64,000 bases of DNA, taken from the NCBI GenBank assembly GCA_945869465.1, contig CAMBPB010000001.1, positions 1-64,000 on the forward strand, written 5' to 3'. Positions 8,147 to 19,920 of the stretch are shown piece after piece (position 1 is the first letter of the stretch; the number at the start of each line of letters is the position of its first letter). The DNA comes from Prosthecobacter debontii (GTDB lineage Bacteria; Verrucomicrobiota; Verrucomicrobiia; Verrucomicrobiales; Akkermansiaceae). The translations under genes and the position numbers were made by a program. Under the pieces are notes generated by a model, which was not told the DNA's origin, did not search any database, and worked only from the letters and a program-made list of their open reading frames with translations.

Positions 8147-9688
8147 ATGAGCAACATCCTTCAGGAACTCGAACAACAGATCGCCGGAATCACTTCTTCC
8201 GTCGAAAAAACCAATGTCGGCACCGTCCGGCAGGTCGGCGACGGCGTTTGCAAAGTCGAAGGACTTTCCGACGTCATGCTCAACGAAATGATCGAGTTCG
8301 GGGGCGGCGTCACCGGCATGGCGCTCAACCTTGAGGAAAGCGAAGTCGGCGTCGTGCTGCTCGGCGATTACACCGCCGTCAAGGAAGGCTCCGAGTGCCG
8401 CACCACCGGCAAGCTGCTCTCCGTGCCGGTCGGCGAAGCGGTGTTAGGCCGCGTGGTCAACGCGCTCGGACATCCCATCGACGGCAAGGGCGACATCGCC
8501 GCCGCCGCTTATTATCCGATGGAAAAAATCGCGCCGGGCATCATCAAGCGCAAGTCGGTTAGCGTTCCCGTTCAAACCGGCATCATGTCCATCGACGCGA
8601 TGATCCCCGTCGGCCGCGGCCAGCGCGAGCTCATCATCGGCGACCGTGCCACCGGCAAGACCACCATCGCGGTGGACACCATCATTTCCCAGGCCCAACA
8701 GAACAAGGCCGCCGAGCAAGGCAAACTGCAGAACCACAAGCCGCTGTATTGTATCTACGTCGCCATCGGCCAGAAGCTCTCGAACGTCGCCCGGATCAAC
8801 AAGATCCTCGAAGACGCCGGCGCGATGGAATACACCACCATTGTTTCCGCCTCCGCTTCGGACGCCGCGGCCATGCAGTATCTCGCGCCATACGCCGGTT
8901 GCGCCATCGCCGAGTATTTCATGGATCAGGGCAAGGACTGCTTGATCGTGTTCGACGACCTTTCCAAGCACGCCGTCGCCTATCGCCAGGTGTCGCTGAT
9001 TCTCCGCCGCCCTTCCGGTCGCGAAGCTTATCCGGGTGACGTGTTCTATCTCCACAGCCGGTTGCTTGAGCGTTCCGCCCGTCTTTCCGAAGCCGCGGGT
9101 GGTGGTTCGCTTACCGCCCTGCCGATCATCGAAACGCAGGCCGGCGACGTTTCCGCCTACATCCCGACCAACGTGATTTCCATCACCGACGGCCAGATCT
9201 ATCTGGAAACCGACCTTTTCTATCAAGGTATCCGTCCCGCGATTTCCGTCGGTCTTTCGGTCTCCCGCGTGGGTTCCGCCTGTCAGACCAAGACGATCAA
9301 GTCGGTGGCCGGCACGACCAAGCTCGACCTCGCGCAGTATCGCGAGCTGCAGGCCTTCGCCCAGTTCGGTTCCGACCTCGACGCTTCCACGAAGAAAAAA
9401 CTCGATCGCGGTGCCCGCATCGTTGAACTCTTCAAGCAGAACCAATACAGCCCGCTCGCCATGGAGATGGAGTCCATCTATTTGTTCGCGATGCAGAACG
9501 GCTACTTCGACGACGTCGCCGTCGCCGATGTGAAGCGCTTTCAAGCCGCGCTCGGCGATTTCTTCAACACCCGCAAGGGCGATCTGCTCGACAAGATCCG
9601 CAATGAAAAACCCGACCTCAAGAAGGATGCCGCCATGGTGGACGCCGTCAAAGGCGGCATCGAGGACTTCAAGAAGAGCTGGAAATAA
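8147..9688 (+). CDS. atpA: F1 ATP synthase subunit alpha
   Basis: 513 aa, full length. Order: beta-barrel domain (1-95), nucleotide-binding domain with P-loop GDRATGKT (about residues 165-172) and Walker [12 protein letters not shown], then the C-terminal helical domain. The alpha signature [15 protein letters not shown] supplies the arginine finger (Arg in SRVGSA) to the catalytic beta site. The alpha nucleotide site is regulatory, not catalytic. Its leader is a heptamer array, and another array starts at the base after its stop. Confidence 0.97.
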   Translation: MSNILQELEQQIAGITSSVEKTNVGTVRQVGDGVCKVEGLSDVMLNEMIEFGGGVTGMALNLEESEVGVVLLGDYTAVKEGSECRTTGKLLSVPVGEAVLGRVVNALGHPIDGKGDIAAAAYYPMEKIAPGIIKRKSVSVPVQTGIMSIDAMIPVGRGQRELIIGDRATGKTTIAVDTIISQAQQNKAAEQGKLQNHKPLYCIYVAIGQKLSNVARINKILEDAGAMEYTTIVSASASDAAAMQYLAPYAGCAIAEYFMDQGKDCLIVFDDLSKHAVAYRQVSLILRRPSGREAYPGDVFYLHSRLLERSARLSEAAGGGSLTALPIIETQAGDVSAYIPTNVISITDGQIYLETDLFYQGIRPAISVGLSVSRVGSACQTKTIKSVAGTTKLDLAQYRELQAFAQFGSDLDASTKKKLDRGARIVELFKQNQYSPLAMEMESIYLFAMQNGYFDDVAVADVKRFQAALGDFFNTRKGDLLDKIRNEKPDLKKDAAMVDAVKGGIEDFKKSWK

Positions 9689-9787
9689 GTTAAACGTTAT
9701 TCGTTAAAAGTTATTGGTGATTTTCAATTCGATCCAGACGCCTCCGCAGATACTTTTAACAAATAACTTCTAACCTTTAACTCACCA
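9689..9787 (+). repeat. Paired heptamer arrays between atpA and atpG
   Basis: Array 1 starts at the base after the atpA stop: GTTAAAC, GTTATTC, GTTAAAA, GTTATTG, GTGATTT, TCAATTC (9689-9730). Array 2 ends one base before the atpG ATG: CTTTTAA, CAAATAA, CTTCTAA, CCTTTAA, CTCACCA (9753-9787). Segments 9696-9711 and 9752-9767 are inverted copies matching at 15 of 16 positions, so the junction can fold into a long stem with a loop of about 40 nt. The arrays are markedly AT-rich in a GC-rich operon. Confidence 0.8.
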
Positions 9788-9788
9788 C

Positions 9789-10634
9789 ATGGCCAACCTC
9801 CGCGACATCCGCCGGCGCATCAAGTCGGTAAAAAACACCGCGCAAATCACCCGCGCGATGCAGCTTGTCGCTGCGGCCAAGATGAAGAAGGCGCAGGATC
9901 AGGCGCTGGCCGGCCGCGACTATTCCAAACAACTCAACGGCGTTCTCCAGGACATCAGCGAGGGGTTCAGCGACGCGACCCACCCGTTGTTGGAGAAGCG
10001 CTCGGGAAATCGCGAGCTGGTCCTGGTGATTTCCACCGACAAGGGTCTTTGCGGTGCGATCAACACCAACCTTGCCAAGATCGTCCGCAAGGAAACCTCG
10101 GACAAAGCGGACTTCGTGACCGTCGGCCGCAAGCTGCGCGTCATGATGGAAAAGCTCGGCCGCAACGTGATCGCCGATTTCTCGGTGAAAGACCCGGTTC
10201 CCTTCGCCGATGCCCGTGCAATCGCGGGTCTGCTGTCACGGCAGTTTCTCGACGGCAGCTACGACAAGGTTTCCGTCGCCTTCACCCGTTTTGTCAACAC
10301 GATGAGCCAACAGCCGGAAGTCATCCAACTTCTCCCGGTGGAAACTCCGTCAGATCATGGTGATGCCACCCACACCAACGATTTCCTCTTTGAACCGTCG
10401 CCTAACGATGTGTTGGGTTCGATCCTTCCTCTTTACATCAACTTCCGGGTCTTCCAGGCCCACGTCGAATCCCGTGCTTCCGAACACTCGGCCCGGATGG
10501 TCGCCATGAAATCCGCCACCGACAACGCCAACAAGTTCATCAAGGAGCTCACCCTCGAATACAACAAACTCCGCCAAGGCGCGATCACCTCCGAGCTTCT
10601 CGAAATCACCACCGCCATGAAGGCGATGGAATAG
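9789..10634 (+). CDS. atpG: F1 ATP synthase subunit gamma
   Basis: 281 aa. Family N-terminus MANLRDIRRRIKSVKNTAQI with the helix that forms the rotor shaft, followed by TRAMQLVAAAKM. The C-terminal signature ASEHSARMVAMKSATDNA and the closing helix with ITSELLEITTAMKAM complete the coiled coil inside the alpha3beta3 ring. Gamma rotates with the c-ring and drives conformational change in beta. Start: the ATG at 9789, immediately after a heptamer array. No Shine-Dalgarno sequence is seen. Confidence 0.96.
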   Translation: MANLRDIRRRIKSVKNTAQITRAMQLVAAAKMKKAQDQALAGRDYSKQLNGVLQDISEGFSDATHPLLEKRSGNRELVLVISTDKGLCGAINTNLAKIVRKETSDKADFVTVGRKLRVMMEKLGRNVIADFSVKDPVPFADARAIAGLLSRQFLDGSYDKVSVAFTRFVNTMSQQPEVIQLLPVETPSDHGDATHTNDFLFEPSPNDVLGSILPLYINFRVFQAHVESRASEHSARMVAMKSATDNANKFIKELTLEYNKLRQGAITSELLEITTAMKAME

Positions 10635-10637
10635 CCA

Positions 10638-12217
<1,580 letters not shown>

Positions 12218-12223
12218 GGAGAA

Positions 12224-12308
12224 GTTGGTGAGTGTTCAGTGTTCAGTTTGCAGGAAACACTGCGGAACTGGACCTGCTCACTGAAAACTGAAAACTTGCA
12301 ACTGAAAA
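12224..12308 (+). repeat. Paired heptamer arrays between atpD and atpC
   Basis: Array 1 (12224-12258) follows the atpD stop by six bases: GTTGGTG, AGTGTTC, AGTGTTC, AGTTTGC, AGGAAAC. Array 2 (12281-12308) ends four bases before the atpC ATG: CTGAAAA, CTGAAAA, CTTGCAA, CTGAAAA. The second array is roughly the reverse complement of the first (TTTTCAG against TGTTCAG words). The unit length is exactly 7 throughout. Confidence 0.8.
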
Positions 12309-12312
12309 CGTT

Positions 12313-12726
12313 ATGCCTCTCCAACTCGAAATCGTCACTCCCGAGAAGAAGGTTTTCTCGGGTGCCGTGGACAACGTCTATCTCCCGGCAGCGGATGGTG
12401 AGATCGGTATCCTGCCGATGCACGCGGGTCTCGTGACCGCCCTCAAACCCGGAGAGCTGCGCTACCTGCACAACGGCCAGCTGGCGGCTCTCGCCATCGG
12501 CTCCGGTTTTGCCGAAGTGACCCAGACCAAAGTCGTGGTTCTCACCGACATGGCGTTGGGAGAGGCGGAAATCGACGTGCTCAGCGCCCAGGAGGCGATC
12601 GAACGCGCCAAGGAAAAGCTCGCCGGCATCGAGCACAGCATGGATGCGGAGGAAGTGGCCTATCTGCAGGGTGTGATCTCCAAATCCGCCGCCGCCTTGC
12701 ACTTCAAGCGCAAGTCTCGCGGCTGA
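12313..12726 (+). CDS. atpC: F1 ATP synthase subunit epsilon
   Basis: 137 aa, usual length. The N-terminal beta-sandwich has the signature LEIVTPEKKVFSG, then YLPAADGEIGILPMHAGLVT. A C-terminal helical hairpin (about residues 90-135, ALGEAEIDVLSAQEAIERAK onward) is present, so the inhibitory C-terminal arm is probably retained. Epsilon sits at the foot of gamma on the c-ring. It is the last gene of the ATP synthase set. An imperfect dyad around GGAACC and GGTTCC follows the stop at about 12727-12756 but has no T-run. Confidence 0.93.
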   Translation: MPLQLEIVTPEKKVFSGAVDNVYLPAADGEIGILPMHAGLVTALKPGELRYLHNGQLAALAIGSGFAEVTQTKVVVLTDMALGEAEIDVLSAQEAIERAKEKLAGIEHSMDAEEVAYLQGVISKSAAALHFKRKSRG

Positions 12727-12774
12727 TGCGCCTGGAACCGGGGTTCCCAGCGCCTGACTCCACCGGCGAACCCA

Positions 12775-12803
12775 TGGCGTCATGACTCACCGCCATGACG
12801 CCA
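12775..12803 (+). promoter_or_regulatory. Perfect inverted repeat containing the start codon of the acyltransferase gene
   Basis: The 10-nt arms TGGCGTCATG (12775-12784) and CATGACGCCA (12794-12803) are exact reverse complements with a 9-nt loop. The start codon at 12782-12784 lies in the base of the left arm next to the loop, so mRNA folding would bury the initiation codon. As DNA it could equally be a protein-binding dyad. Confidence 0.6.
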
Positions 12804-14809
12804 CTCCCGCCGGCACCCCCCCGGGGGCCGGATTGAGGACTCACGGTTACCAACCGGAAATCGACGGGCTCAGGGCCTTGGCCGTCCTGCCGGTGATTTT
12901 CTATCATGCGGGTTTCGGCTTTCCCGGCGGATACGTCGGCGTCGATGTGTTTTTCGTCATTTCCGGCTACCTCATCACCCGCTTGATCCTGGCCGAGCTG
13001 GACGCCGGAGGGTTTCGTCTGTTGAACTTTTGGGAGCGCCGGGTGCGCCGGCTGTTTCCGGCCTTGGCGGTGGTGGTTTTAGTGACGCTCGCCGCGGGAT
13101 ATTTCCTGCTGCTGCCGGCCGATTATGACTCCCTTGCCGAGTCCGCGCTGGCTCAGGTCCTGCTGGTATCCAACATTCATTTCTGGCGGGAGATTGACTA
13201 TTTCGCCGGTCCCGCCGAGCTGAAGCCGCTGCTGCACACCTGGTCGCTCGCTGTGGAAGAGCAGTTCTATCTGATCTTCCCGTTCCTGTTGGCCGCGTGC
13301 GCGAAGTTCAATCGTTGGCCGCTTAAAAACCTGCTCGGCGGGTTGTTCGGCGTCTCACTGCTGCTCAGCATTTGGGGCTCCTACGCGAACCCGGCGGCGA
13401 CGTTCTATCTGCTTCCGACCCGGGCATGGGAGCTGCTCGCGGGCGCCGGACTGTCAATCATGCCGGCGGTGGCCAACCTTCATCGCCGGCGGATGGAATG
13501 GCTCGGCTGGCTGGGTCTGGCCTGCGTTCTAACGTCGGTTTTCTGCTACGGAGCCGATACCCGGTTCCCGGGCGCAAGCGCCTTGCTGCCGTGTCTCGGC
13601 GCCTGCCTGATCATCCATTCGAACCGGGGGCAGATCACCCGCGTCGGACGGCTGCTGGCGTGGAAACCGGTGGTTTTCATCGGGATGATCTCCTACTCCC
13701 TCTATCTTTGGCATTGGCCGCTGCTGGCCCTGTTGCGCTACAGTTTCGGAGGGAATCTTTCGTTAGAGACGCGGGTTCTCGCCGTCGCCAGCAGCCTGCT
13801 CGCGGCCAGCCTCACGTGGAAATTCGTCGAAACCCCCTTCAGGCGCCGCTCGTGGGGTTCGATGCGGCGGGTGTTCGTCTCCGCCGGAGCCGTGACGGTT
13901 CTGGTGATGGGGACGGCGCTGGCGATCCGCGCCGCCGGGGGGTGGCCTTCGCGCTTCTCCGGAAACGTCATCCGCCTGGTGACCGGCAATGAAATCCCCA
14001 AACGCTTCCGCGGCGAGGGAACCATCCCGCTCGGAGTCGCGCCTACGCAACCGCGGGAGCCGTCATTTCTCCTGTGGGGGGACAGCCACGCCCAGGCGAT
14101 CGGGGAATTGATCGACCGGCTGGCAATCGAACGCGGCGTGTCCGGATACATCGCCATGAAAAAGGCCGCCACGCCCGTAGTCGGAACCTGGCGACCTAAC
14201 AAAGGTCGTTCCGCCGTGGCGTGGAACCAGTCGGTGGTGGATTTCGTTAGGGAAAAAAAGATCAAACACGTCATTCTCGCCTCCAGATGGTCGATCAACA
14301 TCGACGGCCGGCCTGACGGCTCAACCGCCTCCCTGATCGTGGATGAAAGCACGCCGGAGGCTTCCCCGGCGGCCTCGCAGGAAGTCTTCCGGCGGGGACT
14401 GCTGCGGACCATCGCCGGGCTAACAGACGCCGGCTGCCGGGTCTGGATCATGGGGCAGGTCCCCCAGCAACCGGATGACGTGCCCATGCTGCTGGCTCGC
14501 AGCGCTCACTTCCAATGGCACGGGCAGGTGGTCGGCACTTCGCTTGTTCAGCACCGGGAAAACCAGCGGAATGTGGCTCGCATCCTGGCTGGGATGGAGG
14601 GCGTGCGGATTCTGGAGCCGGCGCGCTATTGTTTCGATGAGCAGGGCCGCTCCCTCATCACCGGCGATGGCCGCTCTTATTATTTCGACGACAACCACCT
14701 CTCGGCTTTCGGGGCCGAGCGCTTGTTGCGATCGATGTTCGAGCCGGTCTTCAGCGAGATCGAGCGTGACAGCCACAGCACTGCCGGTTCGATCAAACCG
14801 ACCGAATAG
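12782..14809 (+). CDS. Membrane O-acyltransferase (acyltransferase-3 plus SGNH domain)
   Basis: 675 aa. The N-terminal part (about 25-390) is an acyltransferase-3 integral membrane domain beginning [20 protein letters not shown]. It contains the HxxxVDxFFxISG-type segment ([16 protein letters not shown]), the R/K-rich [11 protein letters not shown] and [15 protein letters not shown] with the conserved His and Glu. The C-terminal part (about 430-660) is an SGNH domain with [11 protein letters not shown] (nucleophile Ser) and [15 protein letters not shown] (Asp/His pair). This OafA/OatA architecture acetylates surface polysaccharide, O-antigen or peptidoglycan; the acceptor is unknown. It starts 55 nt after atpC, with its ATG inside a hairpin. 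Confidence 0.88.
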   Translation: MTHRHDATPAGTPPGAGLRTHGYQPEIDGLRALAVLPVIFYHAGFGFPGGYVGVDVFFVISGYLITRLILAELDAGGFRLLNFWERRVRRLFPALAVVVLVTLAAGYFLLLPADYDSLAESALAQVLLVSNIHFWREIDYFAGPAELKPLLHTWSLAVEEQFYLIFPFLLAACAKFNRWPLKNLLGGLFGVSLLLSIWGSYANPAATFYLLPTRAWELLAGAGLSIMPAVANLHRRRMEWLGWLGLACVLTSVFCYGADTRFPGASALLPCLGACLIIHSNRGQITRVGRLLAWKPVVFIGMISYSLYLWHWPLLALLRYSFGGNLSLETRVLAVASSLLAASLTWKFVETPFRRRSWGSMRRVFVSAGAVTVLVMGTALAIRAAGGWPSRFSGNVIRLVTGNEIPKRFRGEGTIPLGVAPTQPREPSFLLWGDSHAQAIGELIDRLAIERGVSGYIAMKKAATPVVGTWRPNKGRSAVAWNQSVVDFVREKKIKHVILASRWSINIDGRPDGSTASLIVDESTPEASPAASQEVFRRGLLRTIAGLTDAGCRVWIMGQVPQQPDDVPMLLARSAHFQWHGQVVGTSLVQHRENQRNVARILAGMEGVRILEPARYCFDEQGRSLITGDGRSYYFDDNHLSAFGAERLLRSMFEPVFSEIERDSHSTAGSIKPTE

Positions 14810-14924
14810 ACGGAGCTGCCCGATGGCGCACGGAACCATGGGTCTCCGCATTTTCTGGCAAAATTCAGGTGATTTTCCGGATTCCGTTGCTAGGTTGATA
14901 CCGTCCCATTCCACTTTACTCGCT

Positions 14925-16763
14925 ATGAGCAATCCACACACTTCCCATGCCGCCCTTCACAAATGGGTGGCAGAAATGACCGCCCTTTGCACGCCCGACG
15001 CCGTCGAGTGGTGCGATGGCTCGCAGGCCGAATGGGACCGCCTCACTTGCTTGTTGGTTGCAAAAGGCACCTTCACCCGCCTCAATCCGGAGAAGCGCCC
15101 CAATTCGTTCCTCGCCCGTTCGACCACGTGCGATGTCGCCCGCGTCGAAGACCGTACGTTCATCTGCTCGACCCGCCCGGACGAGGCCGGTCCGACCAAT
15201 CATTGGGCGGCTCCGGCCGCAATGCGCGTCAAGCTGACCGAGAAATTCCAGGGCAGCATGAAGGGCCGCACAATGTATGTGATTCCCTTCTGCATGGGCC
15301 CGCTGGATTCCCCGCTCGCCAAGATCGGCGTCGAACTCACCGACAGCGCCTACGTGGTGGTCAACATGCGCATCATGTGCCACATGGGTTCCCACGTTCT
15401 GAAACGCCTCGAAGAGGAAGCCGCCGGTGCCATCCCGAAAAAGCGTGACGGCTTCGGGGACTTCATCCCTTGTCTCCACTCGGCCGGCGCTCCACTCGAA
15501 TCCGGCCAGGCCGATGTCTCGTGGCCGTGCAACGATGACAAATACATCGTTCACTTTCCGGAAACGCGCGAGATCATGTCTTACGGTTCGGGCTACGGCG
15601 GCAATGCGTTGCTCGGCAAGAAATGCCTCGCGCTGCGCATCGCCTCCAACATCGCCCGCGATCACAAATGGATGGCCGAGCACATGCTCATCGTCGGCGT
15701 GCATGCTCCTAACGGAGACAAGACCTATCTCTCCGTCGCCTTCCCGTCCGCCTGCGGCAAAACCAATCTGGCCATGCTCATCCCGCCGAAATGCTATCTG
15801 GACGCCGGTTGGAAAACCTCGATCATCGGTGACGACATCGCCTGGCTCTGGCCGCACCAGGATGGCAAGCTCCACGCGATTAACCCGGAAACCGGCTTCT
15901 TCGGCGTGGCTCCCGGCACCGCCTATGACACGAATCCGATCGCCATGGATTCGATGAAGGAAAACACCATTTTCACCAATGTCGCGCTGACCGACGACGG
16001 CGATGTCTGGTGGGAGGGCATGACCAAACAACCTCCGGCCCGGCTCACCGACTGGACCGGCAGGGAGTGGACGCCGGATTGTGGCCGCACCGCCGCGCAC
16101 GCCAATTCTCGTTTCACCGCGCCAGCCGTGCAATGCCCGACCATCGATCCTGAGTGGCAGAATCCGGATGGCGTGCCCATTGAGGGCATCGTCTTTGGCG
16201 GCCGCCGGCCCACCACCATGCCGCTCGTCTATCAGGCATTCAACTGGAGTCACGGAGTTTACATCGGCGCCACCATGGGTTCGGAAATGACCGCCGCCGC
16301 CGCGGGCACGCTTGGAAAAGTCCGCCGCGACCCGATGGCCATGCTGCCGTTCTGCGGCTACAACATGGGCGCCTACTTCGGCCACTGGCTGGAAATGCGC
16401 CGCTATCTAACCCATCTGCCGCGCTTCTTCCATGTCAATTGGTTCCGCAAGAGCGAGGAAGGCAAATTCCTGTGGCCCGGATTCGGCGAGAACATGCGGG
16501 TTCTCGAGTGGATCGTGAAACGCTGCCACGGTTCCGCCGCCGGCCATGAAACACAGATCGGATGGACGCCCGCGTTTGTCGATTTCAACATCGAAGGCCT
16601 TGAGGATTTCACCGAGACCGACTTCCACAGGTGCATGGCTTTCAACAGTTCCGAATGGAAAACGGAGCTCGTCAGTCAGGGAGAACTCTTCATCAATCTA
16701 TACGATCACCTGCCGAAGGAGCTCATCTTCCAACGCGAACTTCTTGCCGCCCGCCTGGTCTGA
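14925..16763 (+). CDS. pckG: Phosphoenolpyruvate carboxykinase (GTP)
   Basis: 612 aa from the ATG at 14925 ([18 protein letters not shown]). Family motifs: [14 protein letters not shown] substrate loop, [16 protein letters not shown], the kinase-1a P-loop [12 protein letters not shown], and GDDIAWLW as kinase-2 metal site, with the reactive hinge Cys in SACGKT. Length and motifs match GTP-type rather than ATP-type PEPCK. It converts oxaloacetate to PEP for gluconeogenesis, or the reverse in anaplerosis. It is convergent with the RND pump gene with only 13 nt between stops. The leader has no Shine-Dalgarno sequence. Confidence 0.95.
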   Translation: MSNPHTSHAALHKWVAEMTALCTPDAVEWCDGSQAEWDRLTCLLVAKGTFTRLNPEKRPNSFLARSTTCDVARVEDRTFICSTRPDEAGPTNHWAAPAAMRVKLTEKFQGSMKGRTMYVIPFCMGPLDSPLAKIGVELTDSAYVVVNMRIMCHMGSHVLKRLEEEAAGAIPKKRDGFGDFIPCLHSAGAPLESGQADVSWPCNDDKYIVHFPETREIMSYGSGYGGNALLGKKCLALRIASNIARDHKWMAEHMLIVGVHAPNGDKTYLSVAFPSACGKTNLAMLIPPKCYLDAGWKTSIIGDDIAWLWPHQDGKLHAINPETGFFGVAPGTAYDTNPIAMDSMKENTIFTNVALTDDGDVWWEGMTKQPPARLTDWTGREWTPDCGRTAAHANSRFTAPAVQCPTIDPEWQNPDGVPIEGIVFGGRRPTTMPLVYQAFNWSHGVYIGATMGSEMTAAAAGTLGKVRRDPMAMLPFCGYNMGAYFGHWLEMRRYLTHLPRFFHVNWFRKSEEGKFLWPGFGENMRVLEWIVKRCHGSAAGHETQIGWTPAFVDFNIEGLEDFTETDFHRCMAFNSSEWKTELVSQGELFINLYDHLPKELIFQRELLAARLV

Positions 16764-16776
16764 TCGCCGCAGCCCC

Positions 16777-19700
16777 TCAATGGGTTTCCGGGGCAACGGG
16801 CACGGGTGCATTCTGCGTCTTGCGGTCCGAAAACCGCTGGACGAAGACATAACAAACCGGAATCAGGAACAGCCCGATGATGGTGGAGATGGTCATGCCG
16901 AAGACCACGCCGGTGCCCATGGTGCTGCGCGAGGCGGCTCCGGAACCGGAGGCGAGCATCAGCGGCACGCAGCCCAGGATGAAGGCCAAGGAGGTCATCA
17001 GAATCGGCCGGAGACGCAGTTTCGCGCCTTCAAGGGCGGCTTCAAGCGTGGGCATCCCTTGGTCGCGTTTCATCTTGGCGAACTCGACGATGAGAATGGC
17101 GTTCTTGGCCGCAAGACCGATGAGCATGACGAGGCCGACCTGGGCATAGACGTTCATTTCGAAGTTGCGCAACAGCAGCCCGACCATGGTTCCCAGGATC
17201 ACCGTCGGCACGGAGAGCAGGACCGCGAAGGGCAGCGACCAGCTTTCGTATTGCGCGGCTAACAGAAGAAACACAAAGATGATCGCCATGCCGAAGATGA
17301 TACCGGCCTGACCTGCGGATTTCTTTTCCTGAAGCGTGAGGCCGGACCATTCATAGCCGACATTGGAAGGCATCGTGGCCATGACCTCCTCCATCGCCTT
17401 GAGCGCCTGCGCCGAGCTGTAGCCGGGAGCGGGTGAGCCCATCATTTCGGCTGATAGATACAGGTTGAAGCGCGTGGCGAAGTTCGGTCCGGACATCTTC
17501 GTCACGTTCACGAGCGTGCTCAGCGGAACCATGCCACCATCGTTGTTGCGCACGTAAAACCTGCCGATGTCGTCCGGACGGCTAGTGTATTCCGGCTCGG
17601 CCTGCAGGAAGACCTTGTAAACGCGGCCGAATTTCACGAAGTCGTTCACATAGAGGCCGCTGAGGTAAGCTTGCAGGGTTTGGAACACGCTGTCCACCGG
17701 CACGCCAAGCGTGCGGGCTTTTTCGCGGTCCAGCTCGACCTTCACCTGCGGTGTGGAGGGCTGGAAGGTGGTGCTCACGCGGGCGATTTCAGGGCGCTTG
17801 GAAGCTGCGGCGATGACTTGGTTGGCATAGGCGGCGAGTTGGTCCACGCTGCCGCCGGAACGTTCCTGCAACTGCATGGTGAAACCGGAAACATTGCCAT
17901 AACCCGGCAACGGCGGGGGACCGAAGGCGAACACGCGTGCGCCGGGAATGGCGGCGAATTGCCTGTTCCATTCCGCAACCAGCGCCTTGGCATGCAACTC
18001 CGGCGCATGGCGATCCTTCCAGTCATCGAGTCCGATGAACATCAGCGCCGAGTTCGGGAAGTTGAGCGAGTTGAGAATGCTCATGCCGGAAATCGCGAGT
18101 GCCGAGCGCACGCCCTTGGTGTTGCCAACGATCTCTTCCACCTGCTTGAGCATTGCATCGGACCGCTGCAACGAGGCACCCTCCGGCAGCTCGACCGCCA
18201 CAAACAGATAGCCCTTGTCCTCGTCCGGAATGAAACCTCCCGGAACGAATTTCCCCAGCAGCCAGATGCCGCCACCGACAACGACGAGCAACAACATCGA
18301 GAAGGTCGCCTTGCGCGTCAGTCCGCCGACGATCTTGCCGTAGCGCTCGATGACCCAAGCGAAGAACGTGTTGAACTTCTTGAAAAACCAAGCCACCGGG
18401 CCGCGGCCGGGTTTGGGCGTGCGCAACAACAGGGCGGAAAGCGCCGGACTGAGGGTCAGCGCGTTGATCGCGGAGAAGACCACGGACACCGCGATGGTGA
18501 TGGCGAATTGCTGATAGAGAAGGCCGGTGACGCCACCCATGAAGGCCACCGGAACAAACACCGCGCAGAGGATCAGCGCGATGGCCACCACCGGACCGGA
18601 CACTTCCTGCATCGCCTTGCGGGTGGCGTCCACTGGGTTCATCCCATGTTCGATGTGGTGTTGCACCGCCTCGACCACGACGATGGCGTCATCCACCACG
18701 ATGCCGATGGCCAGCACCAGGCCGAACATGGTCAGCGTGTTGAGGCTGAAACCGAGCATCGGAAAGGCAATGAACACGCCTAACAACGAGACCGGCACCG
18801 TCAGCATCGGGATGATCGTGGCGCGGAAACTTTGCAGGAAAATGAACACCACGATGAGCACCAGGATGACCGCCTCGAAGAGCGTGTGGACGATGGCTTC
18901 CATCGAGGCCTTGATCGGCAGCGTGGAGTCCAGCGTGATGGCGTATTCCATGTCCGGCGGGAAACGCAGTTTGGCCTCCTCAAGGATTTTTTTCACATTG
19001 TCCGCCGTTTGAATGGCGTTGGCGCCGGGTGCCAGATAGACGCCGAGCGCGCCGGCAGGAGCCTTGTCCATGCGGGCGCGGATCGAGTAGGTCTGCGCTC
19101 CGAGATCGACGCGGCCCAGGTCCTTGATTTTCACCTGCGAACCATCGCCGCTGGAGCGGACGATGATTTCCGCGAATTGCTTGGGATCTTTGAGCAAGCC
19201 CTGCGCGCGGATGTTGAACTGGCTTTCCTGACCCTCGGGTGCCGGTTCCGCGCCAATGGTCCCGGCGGGAGACTGCGCGTTCTGCTCCTTGATCGCGTTG
19301 GAAACATCCTGCGGCGTGACACCAAGCATCGCGAGTTTTTCCGGATTGAGCCAGACCCGCATCGAGTAATCCTGTGCGGTGAAGTTCTTCACATCACCCA
19401 CGCCGGCCACGCGCTTGATCTGATCGACGAGGTTGATATCGGCGTAGTTGCCGAGGAAAACGCCGTCATAGGTGCCCTTCGGCGAGGACAGGCCGATGGC
19501 TAACAGGATATCGGGAGACGAGCGGTTGACGACGACGCCCTCGCGTTTCACCGCGTCGGGAAGCTGGGCTTGGGCCTGGCCCACGCGGTTTTGCGCGTTG
19601 ACCTGCATGATGTCCACGTCCGTGCCGACATCGAAGGTGACGTTGAGCGTCATCTTGCCGTCGTTGGTGTTGTAGGACTGAAGATAGAGCAGCTTGTCCA

Positions 19701-19914
19701 CGCCGTTGACCTTGGACTCGATGGGCGTGGCCACCGATTCCATCACCGCCTCGGCAGCCGCGCCACGATAGGTGGTGGTCGCCTGGATCAAGGTCGGACT
19801 GACATTCGGGTATTCCGATATCGGCAATCTTGATAGGGAAATGAGGCCCACGATGCAGGTGACGATCGAGATGACCATCGCCACGATCGGCCGGCGGATG
19901 AAGAATTCAGCCAT
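16777..19914 (-). CDS. RND multidrug efflux transporter, HAE1/AcrB family
   Basis: 1045 aa, full length. It begins MAEFFIRRPIVAMVISIV as typical for AcrB/MexB and has twelve membrane helices in two halves with large periplasmic loops. The proton-relay pair is in GLVLAIGIVVDDAIVVVEA (adjacent Asp residues of TM4). The second half contains LAAKNAILIVEFAKM. The C-terminus is short. It is a trimeric inner-membrane pump using the proton gradient to expel hydrophobic compounds. The adaptor gene ends six bases upstream, so the two form an operon. No TolC-like outer membrane channel gene is in the window. Confidence 0.95.
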   Translation of the reverse strand: MAEFFIRRPIVAMVISIVTCIVGLISLSRLPISEYPNVSPTLIQATTTYRGAAAEAVMESVATPIESKVNGVDKLLYLQSYNTNDGKMTLNVTFDVGTDVDIMQVNAQNRVGQAQAQLPDAVKREGVVVNRSSPDILLAIGLSSPKGTYDGVFLGNYADINLVDQIKRVAGVGDVKNFTAQDYSMRVWLNPEKLAMLGVTPQDVSNAIKEQNAQSPAGTIGAEPAPEGQESQFNIRAQGLLKDPKQFAEIIVRSSGDGSQVKIKDLGRVDLGAQTYSIRARMDKAPAGALGVYLAPGANAIQTADNVKKILEEAKLRFPPDMEYAITLDSTLPIKASMEAIVHTLFEAVILVLIVVFIFLQSFRATIIPMLTVPVSLLGVFIAFPMLGFSLNTLTMFGLVLAIGIVVDDAIVVVEAVQHHIEHGMNPVDATRKAMQEVSGPVVAIALILCAVFVPVAFMGGVTGLLYQQFAITIAVSVVFSAINALTLSPALSALLLRTPKPGRGPVAWFFKKFNTFFAWVIERYGKIVGGLTRKATFSMLLLVVVGGGIWLLGKFVPGGFIPDEDKGYLFVAVELPEGASLQRSDAMLKQVEEIVGNTKGVRSALAISGMSILNSLNFPNSALMFIGLDDWKDRHAPELHAKALVAEWNRQFAAIPGARVFAFGPPPLPGYGNVSGFTMQLQERSGGSVDQLAAYANQVIAAASKRPEIARVSTTFQPSTPQVKVELDREKARTLGVPVDSVFQTLQAYLSGLYVNDFVKFGRVYKVFLQAEPEYTSRPDDIGRFYVRNNDGGMVPLSTLVNVTKMSGPNFATRFNLYLSAEMMGSPAPGYSSAQALKAMEEVMATMPSNVGYEWSGLTLQEKKSAGQAGIIFGMAIIFVFLLLAAQYESWSLPFAVLLSVPTVILGTMVGLLLRNFEMNVYAQVGLVMLIGLAAKNAILIVEFAKMKRDQGMPTLEAALEGAKLRLRPILMTSLAFILGCVPLMLASGSGAASRSTMGTGVVFGMTISTIIGLFLIPVCYVFVQRFSDRKTQNAPVPVAPETH

Positions 19915-19920
19915 GAAGTG

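Noticed and set aside
12727-12760. Terminator after atpC
   Set aside because: There is an imperfect stem (GGAACC/GGTTCC) but no T-run, and the acyltransferase gene follows closely.
16764-16776. Terminator between convergent pckG and the RND pump gene
   Set aside because: Only 13 nt separate the stops and no stem with a T-run is present.
17671-18783. Long open frame antisense to the RND pump gene (370 codons)
   Set aside because: It is rich in His, Arg and Glu with no domain, as expected for the antisense of a GC-rich gene; the same applies to antisense frames at 31997-33946, 41432-42424 and 14916-16385.
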